Source of the DNA: Humibacillus xanthopallidus
GTDB lineage: Bacteria > Actinomycetota > Actinomycetes > Actinomycetales > Dermatophilaceae
Direction of reading: 5' to 3'
DNA length: 64,000 nucleotides
NCBI RefSeq assembly: GCF_006717145.1
Contig: NZ_VFQF01000003.1
Coordinates: 1,116,001-1,180,000 of the forward strand
Position numbers and translations under genes: made by a program. The number at the start of each line of letters is the position of its first letter. Position 1 is the stretch's first letter. Below are positions 30,830 through 42,542 of the stretch, in pieces. The notes beneath the pieces were generated by a model, which searched no databases, was not told the DNA's origin, and worked only from the letters and a program-made list of their open reading frames with translations.

Positions 30830-32239
30830 TCACTGCTCCCGGCGGGGGCGGGCCATGGCGAGCACGTCGAGGGCCTCGTCGAGCTGCTCCTCGGTCAGCT
30901 GCCCGTCGGCGACGTGCCCCCGTTCGATGACGACCTCTCGGACACTGCGCCGCTCGGCGACCGCCTGCTTGACGACGGCCGCAGCCGCCTCGTAGCCGAT
31001 GTAGCGGTTGAGCGGGGTGACGATCGAGGGTGATCCCTCGGCGAGGGCACGAGCGTGCTCGACGTCGGCAGTGATCCCGTCGACGCAGCGGTCGGCGAGC
31101 AGCCGGCTCGTGCTCGTCATGAGGCGGATCGACTCGAGGACGTTCTTCGCGATGACCGGCAGCATGACGTTGAGCTCGAAGTTGCCGGCGGCCCCGGCCA
31201 TCGTGACGGTGACGTCGTTGCCGATGACCTGCGCGCACACCATCAGGGTCGCCTCGGGGACGACCGGGTTGACCTTTCCGGGCATGATGCTCGACCCCGG
31301 CTGCAGGTCGGGCAGGTGGATCTCGCCGAGGCCGGTTCTCGGCCCGGAGCTCATCCAGCGCAGGTCGTTGCAGATCTTCGTCAGGCTGACGGCCACGACC
31401 TTGAGGGCGCCGGAAAGCTCGACGACGGCATCCTGGGCCGACTGGGCCTCGAAGTGGTCGGCCGCCTCGCGCAGAGGGAGGCCCGTCGCCTCGGCGACCT
31501 TGGCGATGACGGCCGCGGCGAAGCCCGGCGCGGCGTTCAGCCCGGTGCCGGCCGCGGTGCCGCCGAGGGGCAGCTCTGCCGTCGCCTCGGCCGCCGAACG
31601 GACTCGAGCGGCACCGAGCTCGACCTGGCGCCGGTAGCCACCGAACTCCTGCCCCAACGTGACGGGCACGGCGTCCATGAGGTGGGTGCGCCCGGCCTTG
31701 ACGACGTCGGCGAACTCGTCCTGCTTGCGTCCGAGCGCGGCGGCGAGGTGGTCGAGCGCGGGCGCGAGCTCGCGGACCGCCCCGAGGGTCGCGGCGATGC
31801 GCAGCGCGCTCGGGAAGGTGTCGTTGCTCGACTGACCGGCGTTGACGTGGTCGTTGGGGTGGACGTCGACGCCGGTGCCGAGGTGGGCGATCCGCGCGAG
31901 CACCTCGTTGAGGTTCATGTTGGTCGACGTGCCAGAGCCGGTCTGGAAGACGTCGACCGGGAACTCGCCGTCGTGCCGTCCGGCAGCCACCTCGCGGGCG
32001 GCGGCCGCTATCGCCGCGGCGCGGCGGCCGTCGACGATGCCGAGCTCGGCGTTGACCTCGGCGGCCGCGGCCTTGAGGAGGGCGAGCGCGTGCACGACCT
32101 CAGCCGGCACGGGCTGACCGCTGATCGGGAAGTTCTCGACGGCTCGAGCCGTCTGGGCGCCCCACAGGGCCGCCGCCGGGACCTCCACGTCGCCCATCGA
32201 GTCGTGCTCGATGCGGACGTCCGGCTCCGTGTCGCTCAT
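30830..32239 (-). CDS. fumC: Fumarate hydratase, class II
   Basis: Fumarase interconverts fumarate and L-malate in the TCA cycle. The 469-residue protein shows the class II marks: [13 protein letters not shown], the superfamily signature [11 protein letters not shown] (mobile catalytic Ser loop), and the substrate His in the TGLNA/HLMDA regions. The ATG at 32239 follows a G-rich ribosome site (GGGGGGC). An in-frame extension upstream overlaps the efflux gene and is rejected. The DHA2 transporter gene ends only 8 nt upstream, so both may share a transcript. Confidence 0.95.
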   Translation of the reverse strand: MSDTEPDVRIEHDSMGDVEVPAAALWGAQTARAVENFPISGQPVPAEVVHALALLKAAAAEVNAELGIVDGRRAAAIAAAAREVAAGRHDGEFPVDVFQTGSGTSTNMNLNEVLARIAHLGTGVDVHPNDHVNAGQSSNDTFPSALRIAATLGAVRELAPALDHLAAALGRKQDEFADVVKAGRTHLMDAVPVTLGQEFGGYRRQVELGAARVRSAAEATAELPLGGTAAGTGLNAAPGFAAAVIAKVAEATGLPLREAADHFEAQSAQDAVVELSGALKVVAVSLTKICNDLRWMSSGPRTGLGEIHLPDLQPGSSIMPGKVNPVVPEATLMVCAQVIGNDVTVTMAGAAGNFELNVMLPVIAKNVLESIRLMTSTSRLLADRCVDGITADVEHARALAEGSPSIVTPLNRYIGYEAAAAVVKQAVAERRSVREVVIERGHVADGQLTEEQLDEALDVLAMARPRREQ

Positions 32240-32247
32240 GCCCCCCA

Positions 32248-33744
32248 TCATGCGCGCTCCGGCTCCGGCTCGGCTGCATGGGCCATGGCATGCCCGGGGC
32301 ATCCCTCCGCACCGGCGCACGACCAGCCGGCTGGGGCCGGCGCCACCCGCGGGGCGGCCTGCGCGATCGGGTTGCGGATGAGCAGCCACGACAGGGCGCC
32401 GCCGGTGGCGAGCATCCCGGAGCAGATCCACATCGCCGACGTGTAGGCGGCGGAGAAGGCCGCCGGCTGGGCGTAGTCCTCGCCCGTGAGCCCCAGGACG
32501 GCCGGCAGTGCGGCGACCGCGAGCAGGCTCCCTGCGCGCGCGACGGCGTTGTTGACGCCACTGGCCACACCGGCATACCGGTCGGGGGCGGCGTCGAGGA
32601 CCGTGGCGGTGAGGGGGGCGACGAGCAGCGTGAGGCCGAGGCCGAAGACCGTGACGCCGGGCAGCACGCCCGTCCAGTAGCTCGAGTCGGCGTCGACGCC
32701 GGCCAACAGTGCGGCGCCGGCCGCGCAGACGAGCGGGCCGAGCGTCATCGGCAGCCGCGGGCCGATGCGCGCGGCGAGCCGACCGCCCCTTGCGGCGAGC
32801 AGGAGCATGAGGACGGTGATCGGCAGGGTCGCGACCCCGGCCGGGAGGGGTCCCCAGCCGAGCACCGTCTGCAGCTGGAGGCTGAGGAAGAAGAAGAGGG
32901 CGCCGAGGGCGGCATACACGAGAAGGGTCATCGCGTTGGCGGCGCTGAACTGGCGCGAGGAGAAGAGGTCGAGCGGCACGAGCGGGTGGGTGCTGGCCCG
33001 CTCGACCGCGACGAAGCCCGCGGCTGCTGCCACTCCGAGACCGGCGACGACGAGGGCGAGACCGGCGCCGAGCGAGGCGTGCTCGATGAGCGCGAAGGTC
33101 GTCAGCCCGAGGGCTGCCGTGGCGAGCAGCGCTCCGACGACGTCGAACTGGTCGGACGCGAGGTCGTCACGACTCTCCGGCACCGCCACCTGCGCCACCC
33201 ACACGGTGGCGATGCCGATCGGCACGTTGAGCAGGAAGGCCCACCGCCAGGACGCGTACTCGACGAGCCAGCCGCCGACGAACGGGCCGATGGCTGCGGC
33301 CACGCCGCCGAGCCCCGACCAGGCGCCGATGGCTGCCGCGCGGTCCTCGCGTCGGAAGCTCGCCTGGAGGAGGGCGAGGCTGCCGGGAGTCAGCAGCGCA
33401 CCGCCGACCCCTTGCAGCACCCGAGCCACGACGAGCTGCCCCGGGGACTGGGCCAGGCCACAGGCCACGGACGCCGCGGTGAACCAGATGACCCCGATGA
33501 CGAATACCCGCCGCCGCCCGAAGCGGTCGCCGAGCGAGCCTCCGAGCAGGATGAGCGACGCGAGGGCCAGGAGGTAGCCGTTGGTGATCCACTGGAGGTC
33601 AGCCATGCTCGCGCCGAGCTCAGCCCCGACGCGGACGAGGGCGACGTTGACGACGGTGCCGTCGAGCATCACCATCCCCGAGCCGAGCACGGCTGCGGTG
33701 ACGACGAGCCGCCCGGCGCGAGAAGCGAGGCTGAGGTCGCTCAC
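32248..33744 (-). CDS. DHA2-family (EmrB/QacA) drug:H+ antiporter
   Basis: This 498-residue, 14-helix major facilitator has motif A ([14 protein letters not shown]), motif C region ([16 protein letters not shown]) and the DHA2 start [15 protein letters not shown], in which the Asp of helix 1 is typical. It likely exports hydrophobic drugs or cations by proton exchange. The C-terminus carries a short Cys/His stretch, [15 protein letters not shown], of a kind often seen in actinobacterial DHA2 tails. Substrates cannot be deduced. Confidence 0.88.
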   Translation of the reverse strand: MSDLSLASRAGRLVVTAAVLGSGMVMLDGTVVNVALVRVGAELGASMADLQWITNGYLLALASLILLGGSLGDRFGRRRVFVIGVIWFTAASVACGLAQSPGQLVVARVLQGVGGALLTPGSLALLQASFRREDRAAAIGAWSGLGGVAAAIGPFVGGWLVEYASWRWAFLLNVPIGIATVWVAQVAVPESRDDLASDQFDVVGALLATAALGLTTFALIEHASLGAGLALVVAGLGVAAAAGFVAVERASTHPLVPLDLFSSRQFSAANAMTLLVYAALGALFFFLSLQLQTVLGWGPLPAGVATLPITVLMLLLAARGGRLAARIGPRLPMTLGPLVCAAGAALLAGVDADSSYWTGVLPGVTVFGLGLTLLVAPLTATVLDAAPDRYAGVASGVNNAVARAGSLLAVAALPAVLGLTGEDYAQPAAFSAAYTSAMWICSGMLATGGALSWLLIRNPIAQAAPRVAPAPAGWSCAGAEGCPGHAMAHAAEPEPERA

Positions 33745-33917
33745 CCGCGCAGTCTGTCACGCGACTCGCGGCCACCGGCCCGAGCGACCCTGCGGAGATT
33801 CGTCGAAATACGTGGGGTCCTCGGGGTGCCCTTCGGCACCGGATAGGCGGACCCTGAGAAGTGGCCGCCAACGCGCACGCGCGCCGACGACCTCCACGTC
33901 CATCCAAAGGAGGAGTC

Positions 33918-35660
33918 ATGGGTCACCCCCGAATCCTGCCCGCAGTCCTGGCGAGCGCCGCGCTGGCGCTGACCGGGTCTGCGGCAGCCCTGGCCTCACC
34001 GCCACCACCACCGTCGGACGTCCTTGTCAACGTCGCCAGTCCGCCCACCCCGTTCTCGCAGAACAAGCAGAACGAGCCGGCCGTCGCCATCGACGCCCAC
34101 GAGCCGAGCGTCGTCGTGTCCGGCGCCAACGACGAGATCGACGAGGAGTCCTGCGCGGCCGGCGACCCGACCACGTGCCCCTTCACCGACGGAGTCGGTG
34201 TCTCGGGCGTCTACTTCTCGTTCACCGGGGGCTCGAGCTGGACCCAACCGACCTACCAGGGATTCACGGCGCGCAGCTGCATCGGCCCCGCCGCATGTGC
34301 TCCCACGACGGGCCCCATCGGCACCCTGCCGAAGTACGCCGAGAACGGCCTCGTCTCCGACGGTGACCCGGCGGTGGCCTTCGGGCCGCGACCCGGGTCC
34401 GACGGGTCGTTCTCGTGGGGCAACGGGTCACGCCTCTACTACGCCAACCTGACCTCGAACTTCCCGACCTCCCCCGCGTTCAAGGGCTTCGAGGCGATCG
34501 CGGTCTCGACGACGGACAACGCGCGTGCCGCCGCCGGCGGCGACGCCTCGGCGTGGAAGGCCCCGGTCCTCATCTCGAAGCAGTCGTCGACGACCTTCTC
34601 CGACAAGGAGCAGGTGTGGGCCGACAACGCCGCGTCGAGCAGGTTCTTCGGCAACGTCTACGTCTGCTGGGCCTCGTTCGTGAGCAACAGCCGCGGAAAC
34701 GCCCTCCCCACCCCGCTCGTCGTCGCCCGATCGTCCGACGGCGGAGCGACGTGGACGACCAAGCAGGTCGGGCCGGCGTCTGACAACGGCATCAACCAGC
34801 AGGCCGACGGCTGCACGATCCGCACCGACAGCGCGGGCAACGTCTATGTCTTCGGCCAGGGCCTGCGGGGTGGCCAGCAGCTCCAGCTCATGTACCGCTC
34901 CACGGACGGCGGCGCCCACTGGAAGGGCCCGCAGACCGTGGCTGACAGGACGAGCCCGGGCGTCACGGACCCCGTGCTCGGACGCCCCACCATGGACGGC
35001 ATCGCCGGCGCCCGCGTCGACCTGGCCGCCGGCCCGAGCGTGGACATCGCCAACGGTGCCCCCTCCGGCACCGATGCCACCGACCAGATCGTCATGACCT
35101 GGGCGGATGGCACTGACGGACTCGACAACGAGAAGCTGCTGTGGACGAGCTCGACCGACGGCGGCGCCTCGTGGTCCCCTCCGAAAGCCCTCGATCTGCC
35201 GACAGGAGACCGGCCCGTGTACACCGCACCGGCGCTCTCGCCCGACGGCAAGGACCTCTATGTCGTGGACAACGCCTTCACGACGCCCTACCGCAACGAC
35301 ACGAGCACCGTCCGCGGGCTCGTGGGCCAGCTGTGGCACGCCAACGTCGTGGGCGGCATACCGAGTGGGTGGACCTCGCTCGACCGCAGCGCCGTCGGGG
35401 ACCCGCGCGGCACGAGCCAGAACGGGCTCACCGCGGAGTTCCTCGGTGACTACGTCTACGCGAGCGCCACGCGGGACGGCGTCGTCGGCGTGTGGAACGA
35501 CGCGTCGCACGCGGAGCACTGCACGGCGATCGACAACTACCGCGCGTCGCTCTACACGTCGTCGCCGACGGCCCCACCGGACGTCATCGGCTCGTGCCCG
35601 TCGACCTTCGGCAACAGCGACATCCGGGGAGGCATGTGGGCCGACCCCACGACTCCCTGA
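33918..35660 (+). CDS. Secreted BNR-repeat (sialidase-like propeller) protein
   Basis: A 580-residue exported protein. It has a signal peptide with basic start, hydrophobic core and ALA-SP cleavage at about residue 28, then a beta-propeller with at least three Asp-box motifs: SSDGGATW, STDGGAHW and STDGGASW. Paired Cys residues (CAAGDPTTC, CIGPAAC) suggest disulphides, in keeping with export. The catalytic Arg triad and Tyr of true sialidases were not identified, so an enzymatic role is unproved; it may bind glycans or another ligand. The ribosome site AAAGGAGGAGTC is excellent. Confidence 0.78.
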   Translation: MGHPRILPAVLASAALALTGSAAALASPPPPPSDVLVNVASPPTPFSQNKQNEPAVAIDAHEPSVVVSGANDEIDEESCAAGDPTTCPFTDGVGVSGVYFSFTGGSSWTQPTYQGFTARSCIGPAACAPTTGPIGTLPKYAENGLVSDGDPAVAFGPRPGSDGSFSWGNGSRLYYANLTSNFPTSPAFKGFEAIAVSTTDNARAAAGGDASAWKAPVLISKQSSTTFSDKEQVWADNAASSRFFGNVYVCWASFVSNSRGNALPTPLVVARSSDGGATWTTKQVGPASDNGINQQADGCTIRTDSAGNVYVFGQGLRGGQQLQLMYRSTDGGAHWKGPQTVADRTSPGVTDPVLGRPTMDGIAGARVDLAAGPSVDIANGAPSGTDATDQIVMTWADGTDGLDNEKLLWTSSTDGGASWSPPKALDLPTGDRPVYTAPALSPDGKDLYVVDNAFTTPYRNDTSTVRGLVGQLWHANVVGGIPSGWTSLDRSAVGDPRGTSQNGLTAEFLGDYVYASATRDGVVGVWNDASHAEHCTAIDNYRASLYTSSPTAPPDVIGSCPSTFGNSDIRGGMWADPTTP

Positions 35661-35668
35661 CCCGTGAG

Positions 35669-35722
35669 GTGCGCGTGCCCGGGCAGCAGCCGTATGCGGC
35701 AGGGCTGCCCGGGCAGGCGCAC
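35669..35722. terminator. Bidirectional terminator between BNR gene and rarD
   Basis: The arms at 35669-35687 and 35704-35722 pair at 18 of 19 positions around a 16-nt loop that itself contains GCCGTATGCGGC. It lies exactly between the stops of two convergent genes, so it can serve both strands. Confidence 0.7.
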
Positions 35723-35759
35723 GACGTCTCGTCCGTGCTGGGGCCTTGGCCCCGGAGGC

Positions 35760-36794
35760 TCAGCTCGGGCAGTCGTTGACCGGCAGGTCGCGCTGGGCGG
35801 CGCGGTTGGCGCGCAGGCTGCCGAGGGAGTCGATCGTCAGCACGATGAGCGCGAGCCACACGAAGCCGAAGCCGACCCAGCGCTCCGCGGGCATGTGCTC
35901 TCCGAGCAGCAGGACGGCGCAGAGCAGCTGCATGACCGGCGTGATGAACTGGATGAGCCCGATCGTGACGAGTGGGATCCGCCGGGCCGCAGCGGCGAAG
36001 CAGAGCAGCGGCAGCGCGGTGACGACGCCCGACAGGACGAGCAGGCTCGTGTGCCACGCGCCGTGCTCTCCGAAGGCGAGCCCACCCTGCCTGCCGACGA
36101 CGAGCAGCGCGACGACCGCGACCGGCGCGAGCACGACGGTCTCGACCGTGAGGCCGTGCAGCGCCTCGAGGCTGACCCCGACCTTCTTCTTCGTCAGCCC
36201 GTAGAGCGCGAACGACAGGGCGAGGGTCAAGGCGATCCACGGCACCCGGCCGCCCGTGACCGCCAGGTAGATGCCCGCGGCGACGCCGATGCCGACCGCG
36301 ACCCACTGGAGCCGGCGGAGGCGCTCGCCGAGCACGACGACGCCGAGCGCGACCGTGACGAGCGGGTTGAGGAAGTAGCCGAGCGCCGCCTCCGACGTGT
36401 TGCCCGACGTCACCGCCGCGACGTAGACGACCCAGTTGATCGCGATGAGGACCGCGGCGACGGCCGTTCCGGCCAGCAGCCTCGGGCGGCGCAGCAGGGG
36501 GCCGACCCAGTCGAAGTCGCGTCGCACGAGCAGCACGAGCGCGCAGAAGAGCATCGTCCAGAGGATCCGGTTGGCGAGGATCTCCCATGGTCCGGCGGGC
36601 TTGAGCGCGTCGAAGTAGAGCGGGAAGAGCCCCCAGATGCCGTATGCCGCGAAGCCCAGCAGCACCCCGCGCCTGACCTCGTGCGGTGGCGTGGCACCGC
36701 CGACCAGGTCCGCGCCGACCGGGCCGCCGAGGTCGGCGACGGCTCGGGTGTCGCCTCGGGTGTCGCCGGCTGCCCTCGTGTCGCGGGAGCTCAC
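35760..36794 (-). CDS. rarD: RarD-type EamA/DMT transporter
   Basis: This 344-residue, ten-helix transporter of the drug/metabolite superfamily has two EamA repeats. RarD hallmarks are visible: GIWGLFPLYFDALKP near the start, INWVVYVAAVTSGNTSEAALGYFLNPL, and FIQFITP-type (IGLIQFITPVMQLL) in the second half. The substrate is unknown; chloramphenicol is linked to the family only by name. The GTG start overlaps the korB stop (GTGA), so it is the third gene of a kor operon. Confidence 0.9.
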   Translation of the reverse strand: MSSRDTRAAGDTRGDTRAVADLGGPVGADLVGGATPPHEVRRGVLLGFAAYGIWGLFPLYFDALKPAGPWEILANRILWTMLFCALVLLVRRDFDWVGPLLRRPRLLAGTAVAAVLIAINWVVYVAAVTSGNTSEAALGYFLNPLVTVALGVVVLGERLRRLQWVAVGIGVAAGIYLAVTGGRVPWIALTLALSFALYGLTKKKVGVSLEALHGLTVETVVLAPVAVVALLVVGRQGGLAFGEHGAWHTSLLVLSGVVTALPLLCFAAAARRIPLVTIGLIQFITPVMQLLCAVLLLGEHMPAERWVGFGFVWLALIVLTIDSLGSLRANRAAQRDLPVNDCPS

Positions 36795-37902
36795 GCCCCC
36801 ACGGTCCAGGTGTCCCGGCCGGCGAGGAGGGCGTCGATGTCGGCGTCGGTGACCGCGCCCGTGCGGGCGGAGGCGATCTGCTCACGCAGCGAGTCGTCGT
36901 AGGTGGGGCGGCTCACGTTGCGGAAGATCCCCATCGGCACGTGGCCGAGGTCGGGGGAGTCGAGGCGCGAGAGGGCGAACGCGGCCGACGGGTCGTCGGC
37001 GCCCGGGTCGTGCACGACGATGCGAGCCGGGTCGGCCTCACCACGCGGGGTCACGGTCATGACGCCCTGGTCGTCGCGCACGACGACGGTGTCACCCGCC
37101 GCGACCTCCTCGCTGGCGGTCAGGTGCAGGATGCGCGCGGCCGCCTCGGTGCGGTCCTTGAGCACGTCGAAGACGCCGTCGTTGAAGATCGGGCAGTTCT
37201 GGTAGATCTCGACGAGCGCCGACCCACGGTGCTCGGCCGCCGCGCGAAGCACCGACGTCAGGTGCTGGCGGTCGGAGTCCATGGTGCGCGCGACGAAGCT
37301 CGCCTCGGCCCCCAGCGCGAGCGACACGGGGTTGAAGGGCCGGTCGAGCGAGCCGAGCGGGCTCGACTTCGTGACCTGCCCGACGTGCGAGGTGGGGGAG
37401 TACTGCCCCTTCGTCAGGCCGTAGATCTCGTTGTTGAAGAGCAGGATCTTGAGGTTGACGTTGCGCCGCAGGGCGTGGATGAGGTGGTTGCCACCGATCG
37501 AGAGGGCGTCGCCGTCACCGGTGACGACCCAGACCGAGAGGTCCTCGCGGGTGGCCGCGAGGCCGGTCGCGATCGCCGGTGCCCGGCCGTGGATCGAGTG
37601 CATGCCGTAGGTGTCGAGGTAGTACGGGAAGCGCGAGCTGCAGCCGATGCCCGAGACGAAGACGATGTTCTCGCGCTTGAGCCCGAGCTCGGGCAGGAAG
37701 CCCTGGACGGCGGCGAGGATCGCGTAGTCGCCGCACCCCGGGCACCAGCGCACCTCCTGGTCGGAGGTGAAGTCCTTCTTCGTGAGCGCGGTGCCGTCCG
37801 CAAGGCGGGGCACACCCGTGGTGCCGGTCGCTGCGCCCTGGGAGTCGACGGACACGGAGCCCGAGCCGGACGGCATACCGAGGTCGACGGGCAGGTCGGT
37901 GG

Positions 37903-37906
<4 letters not shown>
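36791..37906 (-). CDS. korB: 2-Oxoglutarate:ferredoxin oxidoreductase beta subunit (KorB)
   Basis: This 371-residue subunit binds thiamine diphosphate and a [4Fe-4S] cluster. RWCPGCGDYAILAAVQ supplies two cluster Cys, SGIGCSSRFPYY a third. GDGDALSIGGNHLIHALRRN is the ThDP/Mg motif, and NNEIYGLTKGQYSPTS follows. Together with KorA it decarboxylates 2-oxoglutarate to succinyl-CoA and reduces ferredoxin, an alternative to the NAD-linked dehydrogenase. GTG 37906 overlaps the korA stop by 4 nt. A Gly/Ser-rich leader of about 35 residues precedes the domain. Confidence 0.93.
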
Positions 37907-39801
<1,895 letters not shown>

Positions 39802-39888
39802 GCGCTGCGACGTCCTCGGGTTGTTGCTGCGGTAGCCGTCTGCCGGCGGAGATACCGGACCCAACGCTCTGGTGCGCCGGACGATTCC

Positions 39889-39894
39889 ATGCTA
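39889..39894 (-). promoter_or_regulatory. Candidate -10 for korA
   Basis: Read on the minus strand, TAGCAT lies about 88 nt before the korA ATG. It fits the TAnnnT pattern, but no strong -35 was found. The resulting leader would be about 80 nt. Confidence 0.3.
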
Positions 39895-39977
39895 GTTCGT
39901 GGTCGGACGCGTGTTCGGGAGGCTGCCACCTCGTGGACACGGCAATCCGCGGGCGGCACAGGGCCGCGTGATCTGGC

Positions 39978-39983
39978 TAGGCT
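39978..39983 (+). promoter_or_regulatory. Candidate leaderless promoter of the second nuo operon
   Basis: TAGGCT is followed by seven bases and the nuoA2 ATG at 39991. No ribosome site is visible in that gap, so the operon is probably transcribed as a leaderless message. The -35 region is not distinct. Confidence 0.45.
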
Positions 39984-39990
39984 GACCGGC

Positions 39991-40350
39991 ATGGCCGGGT
40001 ACCTCGTCGTCGGAGCAGTGGTCGGGGCGGGTGTCCTGCTCTTCGTGGCCGCGATGGCGGCCCGCCGGCTCCTCGCGCCACGGGCCCCCTGGGCCGCCAA
40101 GCTGACGACCTACGAGTCGGGCGTCGACCCCGTCGGGGTCGGCTGGGCGCAGACGAAGGTGCGCTACTTCGTCTTCAGCTTCCTCTACGTCATCTTCGCC
40201 GTCGACGCCATCTACCTCTTCCCGTGGGCGACGGTCCTCCGCTCTGCTGACCTCGGGCGGGCCAGCCTCGTCGAGATGGGCATCTTCATCGGTGTCATCG
40301 TGCTCGGCCTGGCCCACGCCGCCCGCCGCGGCCTGCTGAGGTGGGTGTGA
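39991..40350 (+). CDS. nuoA2: Complex I subunit A, second operon
   Basis: A 119-residue, three-helix protein with the NuoA loop [10 protein letters not shown] and the [19 protein letters not shown] helix. The loop Cys of the first copy is replaced by Ser here (YESG versus YECG). That Cys is a marker of the loop near the quinone channel, so the two complexes may differ in quinone-state sensing. It is the first gene of a ten-gene operon divergent from korA and overlaps nuoB2 by 3 nt. Confidence 0.92.
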   Translation: MAGYLVVGAVVGAGVLLFVAAMAARRLLAPRAPWAAKLTTYESGVDPVGVGWAQTKVRYFVFSFLYVIFAVDAIYLFPWATVLRSADLGRASLVEMGIFIGVIVLGLAHAARRGLLRWV

Positions 40351-41003
40351 TGGGCGTCGACCTGCCGATGCCGTCGGTGCGGCCTCCCGACATCTCCGTC
40401 GGTCCCGTCAGCGCGCACGCGCCGAAGCCGATCAAGGTCGTGCTCAACTGGGGGCGCCGCTACTCGCTGTGGGTCTTCAACTTCGGGCTCGCCTGCTGCG
40501 CCATCGAGTTCATCGCCGCCTCGATGGGCCGCCACGACTTCATGCGCCTCGGCGTCATCCCCTTCGCGCCGGGCCCGCGGCAGGCCGACCTCATGGTCGT
40601 CTCCGGCACCGTCACCGACAAGATGGCTCCGGCGATCCGCCGCCTCTACGACCAGATGCCCGAGCCGAAGTACGTCATCTCCTTCGGCGCCTGCTCCAAC
40701 TCCGGCGGCCCCTACTGGGACTCCTACTCGGTGACGAAGGGGGTCGACCAGATCATCCCGGTCGACGTCTACGTGCCCGGGTGCCCGCCGCGCCCCGAGG
40801 CGCTCCTGCACGGGATCATCCGCCTCCAGGAGCAGATCGCGAGCGAGCGGGTGAGCGCCCAGCGCATCAAGGGCCGGTATGCCGGCTCCCGGGTCGGCAG
40901 CGCCGGTGACGTCCGTCGCCCCCTCCTGCAACGCGGTGCCCCCGCTGGGCGCCACGCCGCCACGACACGCATACCGCAGGCCGGCGAGGGGGGTGGCCGT
41001 TGA
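40350..41003 (+). CDS. nuoB2: Complex I subunit B, second operon (N2 ligands intact)
   Basis: A 217-residue protein retaining all four N2 cluster ligands: [18 protein letters not shown] and YVPGCPPRP. The N-terminus ([16 protein letters not shown]) and a C-terminal basic tail are longer than usual. Because N2 is intact, the subunit should be able to reduce a quinone if a NuoD partner is supplied. TGATG coupling links it to nuoA2, and a TTG start of nuoC2 overlaps its stop. Confidence 0.93.
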   Translation: MGVDLPMPSVRPPDISVGPVSAHAPKPIKVVLNWGRRYSLWVFNFGLACCAIEFIAASMGRHDFMRLGVIPFAPGPRQADLMVVSGTVTDKMAPAIRRLYDQMPEPKYVISFGACSNSGGPYWDSYSVTKGVDQIIPVDVYVPGCPPRPEALLHGIIRLQEQIASERVSAQRIKGRYAGSRVGSAGDVRRPLLQRGAPAGRHAATTRIPQAGEGGGR

Positions 41004-41581
41004 AGGTCACCGACGTGCGCGACGTGCCCTTCGGGGAGTGGTCGTCCACCGTCCTCGCGCTGCGTGAGGACGGCTACGCGTTCTTCGACTTCCTCACCGC
41101 CGTCGACCAGACCGACGCGGACGAGGGCCCCGGCTTCGACGTCGTGTGCCACCTCGTCGACCCGTCGCGAGTGGGCGACCTGCGCTCGGTGCTGCTGCGC
41201 ACGCGGGCCGTTGACGGGGTGGCGGTGCCGTCGCTGACGCCGGTCTTCGCCGGGGCGGCCTGGCACGAGCGCGAGACGCACGAGATGTTCGGCCTCGACT
41301 TCGACGGCTTCGACGACGGCACCGGGCGGGGGCTGCGGCCGCTGCTGCTCCCCGAGGGCTTCGAGGGCACGCCGCTGCGCAAGTCCTTCGTGCTCGCGGC
41401 GCGGGCGTCGAAGCCGTGGCCCGGTGGCAAGGAGCCGGGCGAGGGCCACGAGAGCGCCCGGGCTCCCGGCCGCCGGCGGGTGCAGGCGCCGGGTGTCCCC
41501 GGGCCCGACTGGGGTCCGCGCGCGGCGCCCTCGGCGACCTCGTCGTCGGCCGCGCAGGTGTCCTCCGAGGAGTCGACGTGA
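41000..41581 (+). CDS. nuoC2: Complex I subunit C, second operon
   Basis: This 193-residue subunit has the NuoC signature [17 protein letters not shown], then [18 protein letters not shown]. It is shorter than the first copy and ends in a flexible Gly/Pro/Ser tail of about 55 residues. It is followed directly by nuoH2: no nuoD, nuoE, nuoF or nuoG intervenes, and it is not a NuoC-NuoD fusion. The start is a TTG overlapping the nuoB2 stop. Confidence 0.9.
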   Translation: MKVTDVRDVPFGEWSSTVLALREDGYAFFDFLTAVDQTDADEGPGFDVVCHLVDPSRVGDLRSVLLRTRAVDGVAVPSLTPVFAGAAWHERETHEMFGLDFDGFDDGTGRGLRPLLLPEGFEGTPLRKSFVLAARASKPWPGGKEPGEGHESARAPGRRRVQAPGVPGPDWGPRAAPSATSSSAAQVSSEEST

Positions 41582-42537
41582 GCCCGTGGCTGGAGGCCGT
41601 CGTGCGCGCGGTCGCCGTGCTCGCCGCCTTCCTCAGCCTGCCGCTGCTCATCGGGCAGACCGAGCACAAGGTGATGGCCCACATGCAGGGCCGCCTCGGG
41701 CCGATGTATGCCGGTGGCTTCCACGGCTGGGCCCAGCTCGTCGCCGACGGGGTGAAGTTCGTCCAGAAGGAGGACATCCTCCCGGCGCGCGCCGACCGGG
41801 GCGTCTTCCGCCTCGCACCGGCCGTCGCCCTCATCCCCTACCTCGTGGCGCTCTCCGTCATCCCGCTCTCGCCGACCGTCGTCGGTGCCACGGTCGACGC
41901 GAGCGTCGTGCTCGTCCTCGCCGTCATCGGGGTCGGCATCATCGGCACGCTCATGGCCGGTTGGGCCTCGGCCAACAAGTACTCCCTCCTCGGCGGCATG
42001 CGCGCGGCGGCGCAGCTCGTGTCCTACGAGCTGCCGATGGTGCTGGCCGTGGCGTCCGTCGCCCTGGCCGCCGGCACCCTCTCGCTCGTGGGCATCGCCG
42101 AGGCGTGGTCGCCGTGGTGGCTGCTCTGGCAGGCACCGGGTGCGTTCGTCTTCCTCGTCGCGGCGCTCGCGGAGCTGCAGCGGCCGCCCTTCGACATGCC
42201 GGTCGCCGACAGCGAGATCGTCTTCGGGCCCTACACGGAGTACTCCGGTCTGCGCTTCGCCTTCTTCCTCCTCGCCGAGTACGCCGGCATCGTCGTCATG
42301 TCGCTGCTCTTCGCCGTGCTCTTCCTCGGAGGGTGGGCGGGGCCCTTCGAGGCGTGGCTCGGGTGGCTGTGGACGCTGCTCAAGGGCTTCGCGGTCGCCG
42401 TCCTCATGATCTGGATGCGCGTGTCATGGCCGCGCATGCGCGAGGACCAGCTGCAGCGACTGGCCTGGGTCTGGCTCGTGCCGATCGCCCTCCTCCAGCT
42501 CGCCCTCACGGCGGTAGGCGTGGTGATGACCTCATGA
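41578..42537 (+). CDS. nuoH2: Complex I subunit H, second operon
   Basis: A 319-residue membrane subunit with TEHKVMAHMQGRLGPMYAGG, WAQLVADGVKFVQKED and the charged loop RPPFDMPVADSEIVFG followed by PYTEYSGLRF. All match the quinone-chamber side of NuoH. It lacks the long C-terminal tail of the first copy. GTG 41578 overlaps the nuoC2 stop. A 400-bp repeat array separates it from nuoI2. Confidence 0.93.
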   Translation: MSPWLEAVVRAVAVLAAFLSLPLLIGQTEHKVMAHMQGRLGPMYAGGFHGWAQLVADGVKFVQKEDILPARADRGVFRLAPAVALIPYLVALSVIPLSPTVVGATVDASVVLVLAVIGVGIIGTLMAGWASANKYSLLGGMRAAAQLVSYELPMVLAVASVALAAGTLSLVGIAEAWSPWWLLWQAPGAFVFLVAALAELQRPPFDMPVADSEIVFGPYTEYSGLRFAFFLLAEYAGIVVMSLLFAVLFLGGWAGPFEAWLGWLWTLLKGFAVAVLMIWMRVSWPRMREDQLQRLAWVWLVPIALLQLALTAVGVVMTS

Positions 42538-42542
42538 CCCCC

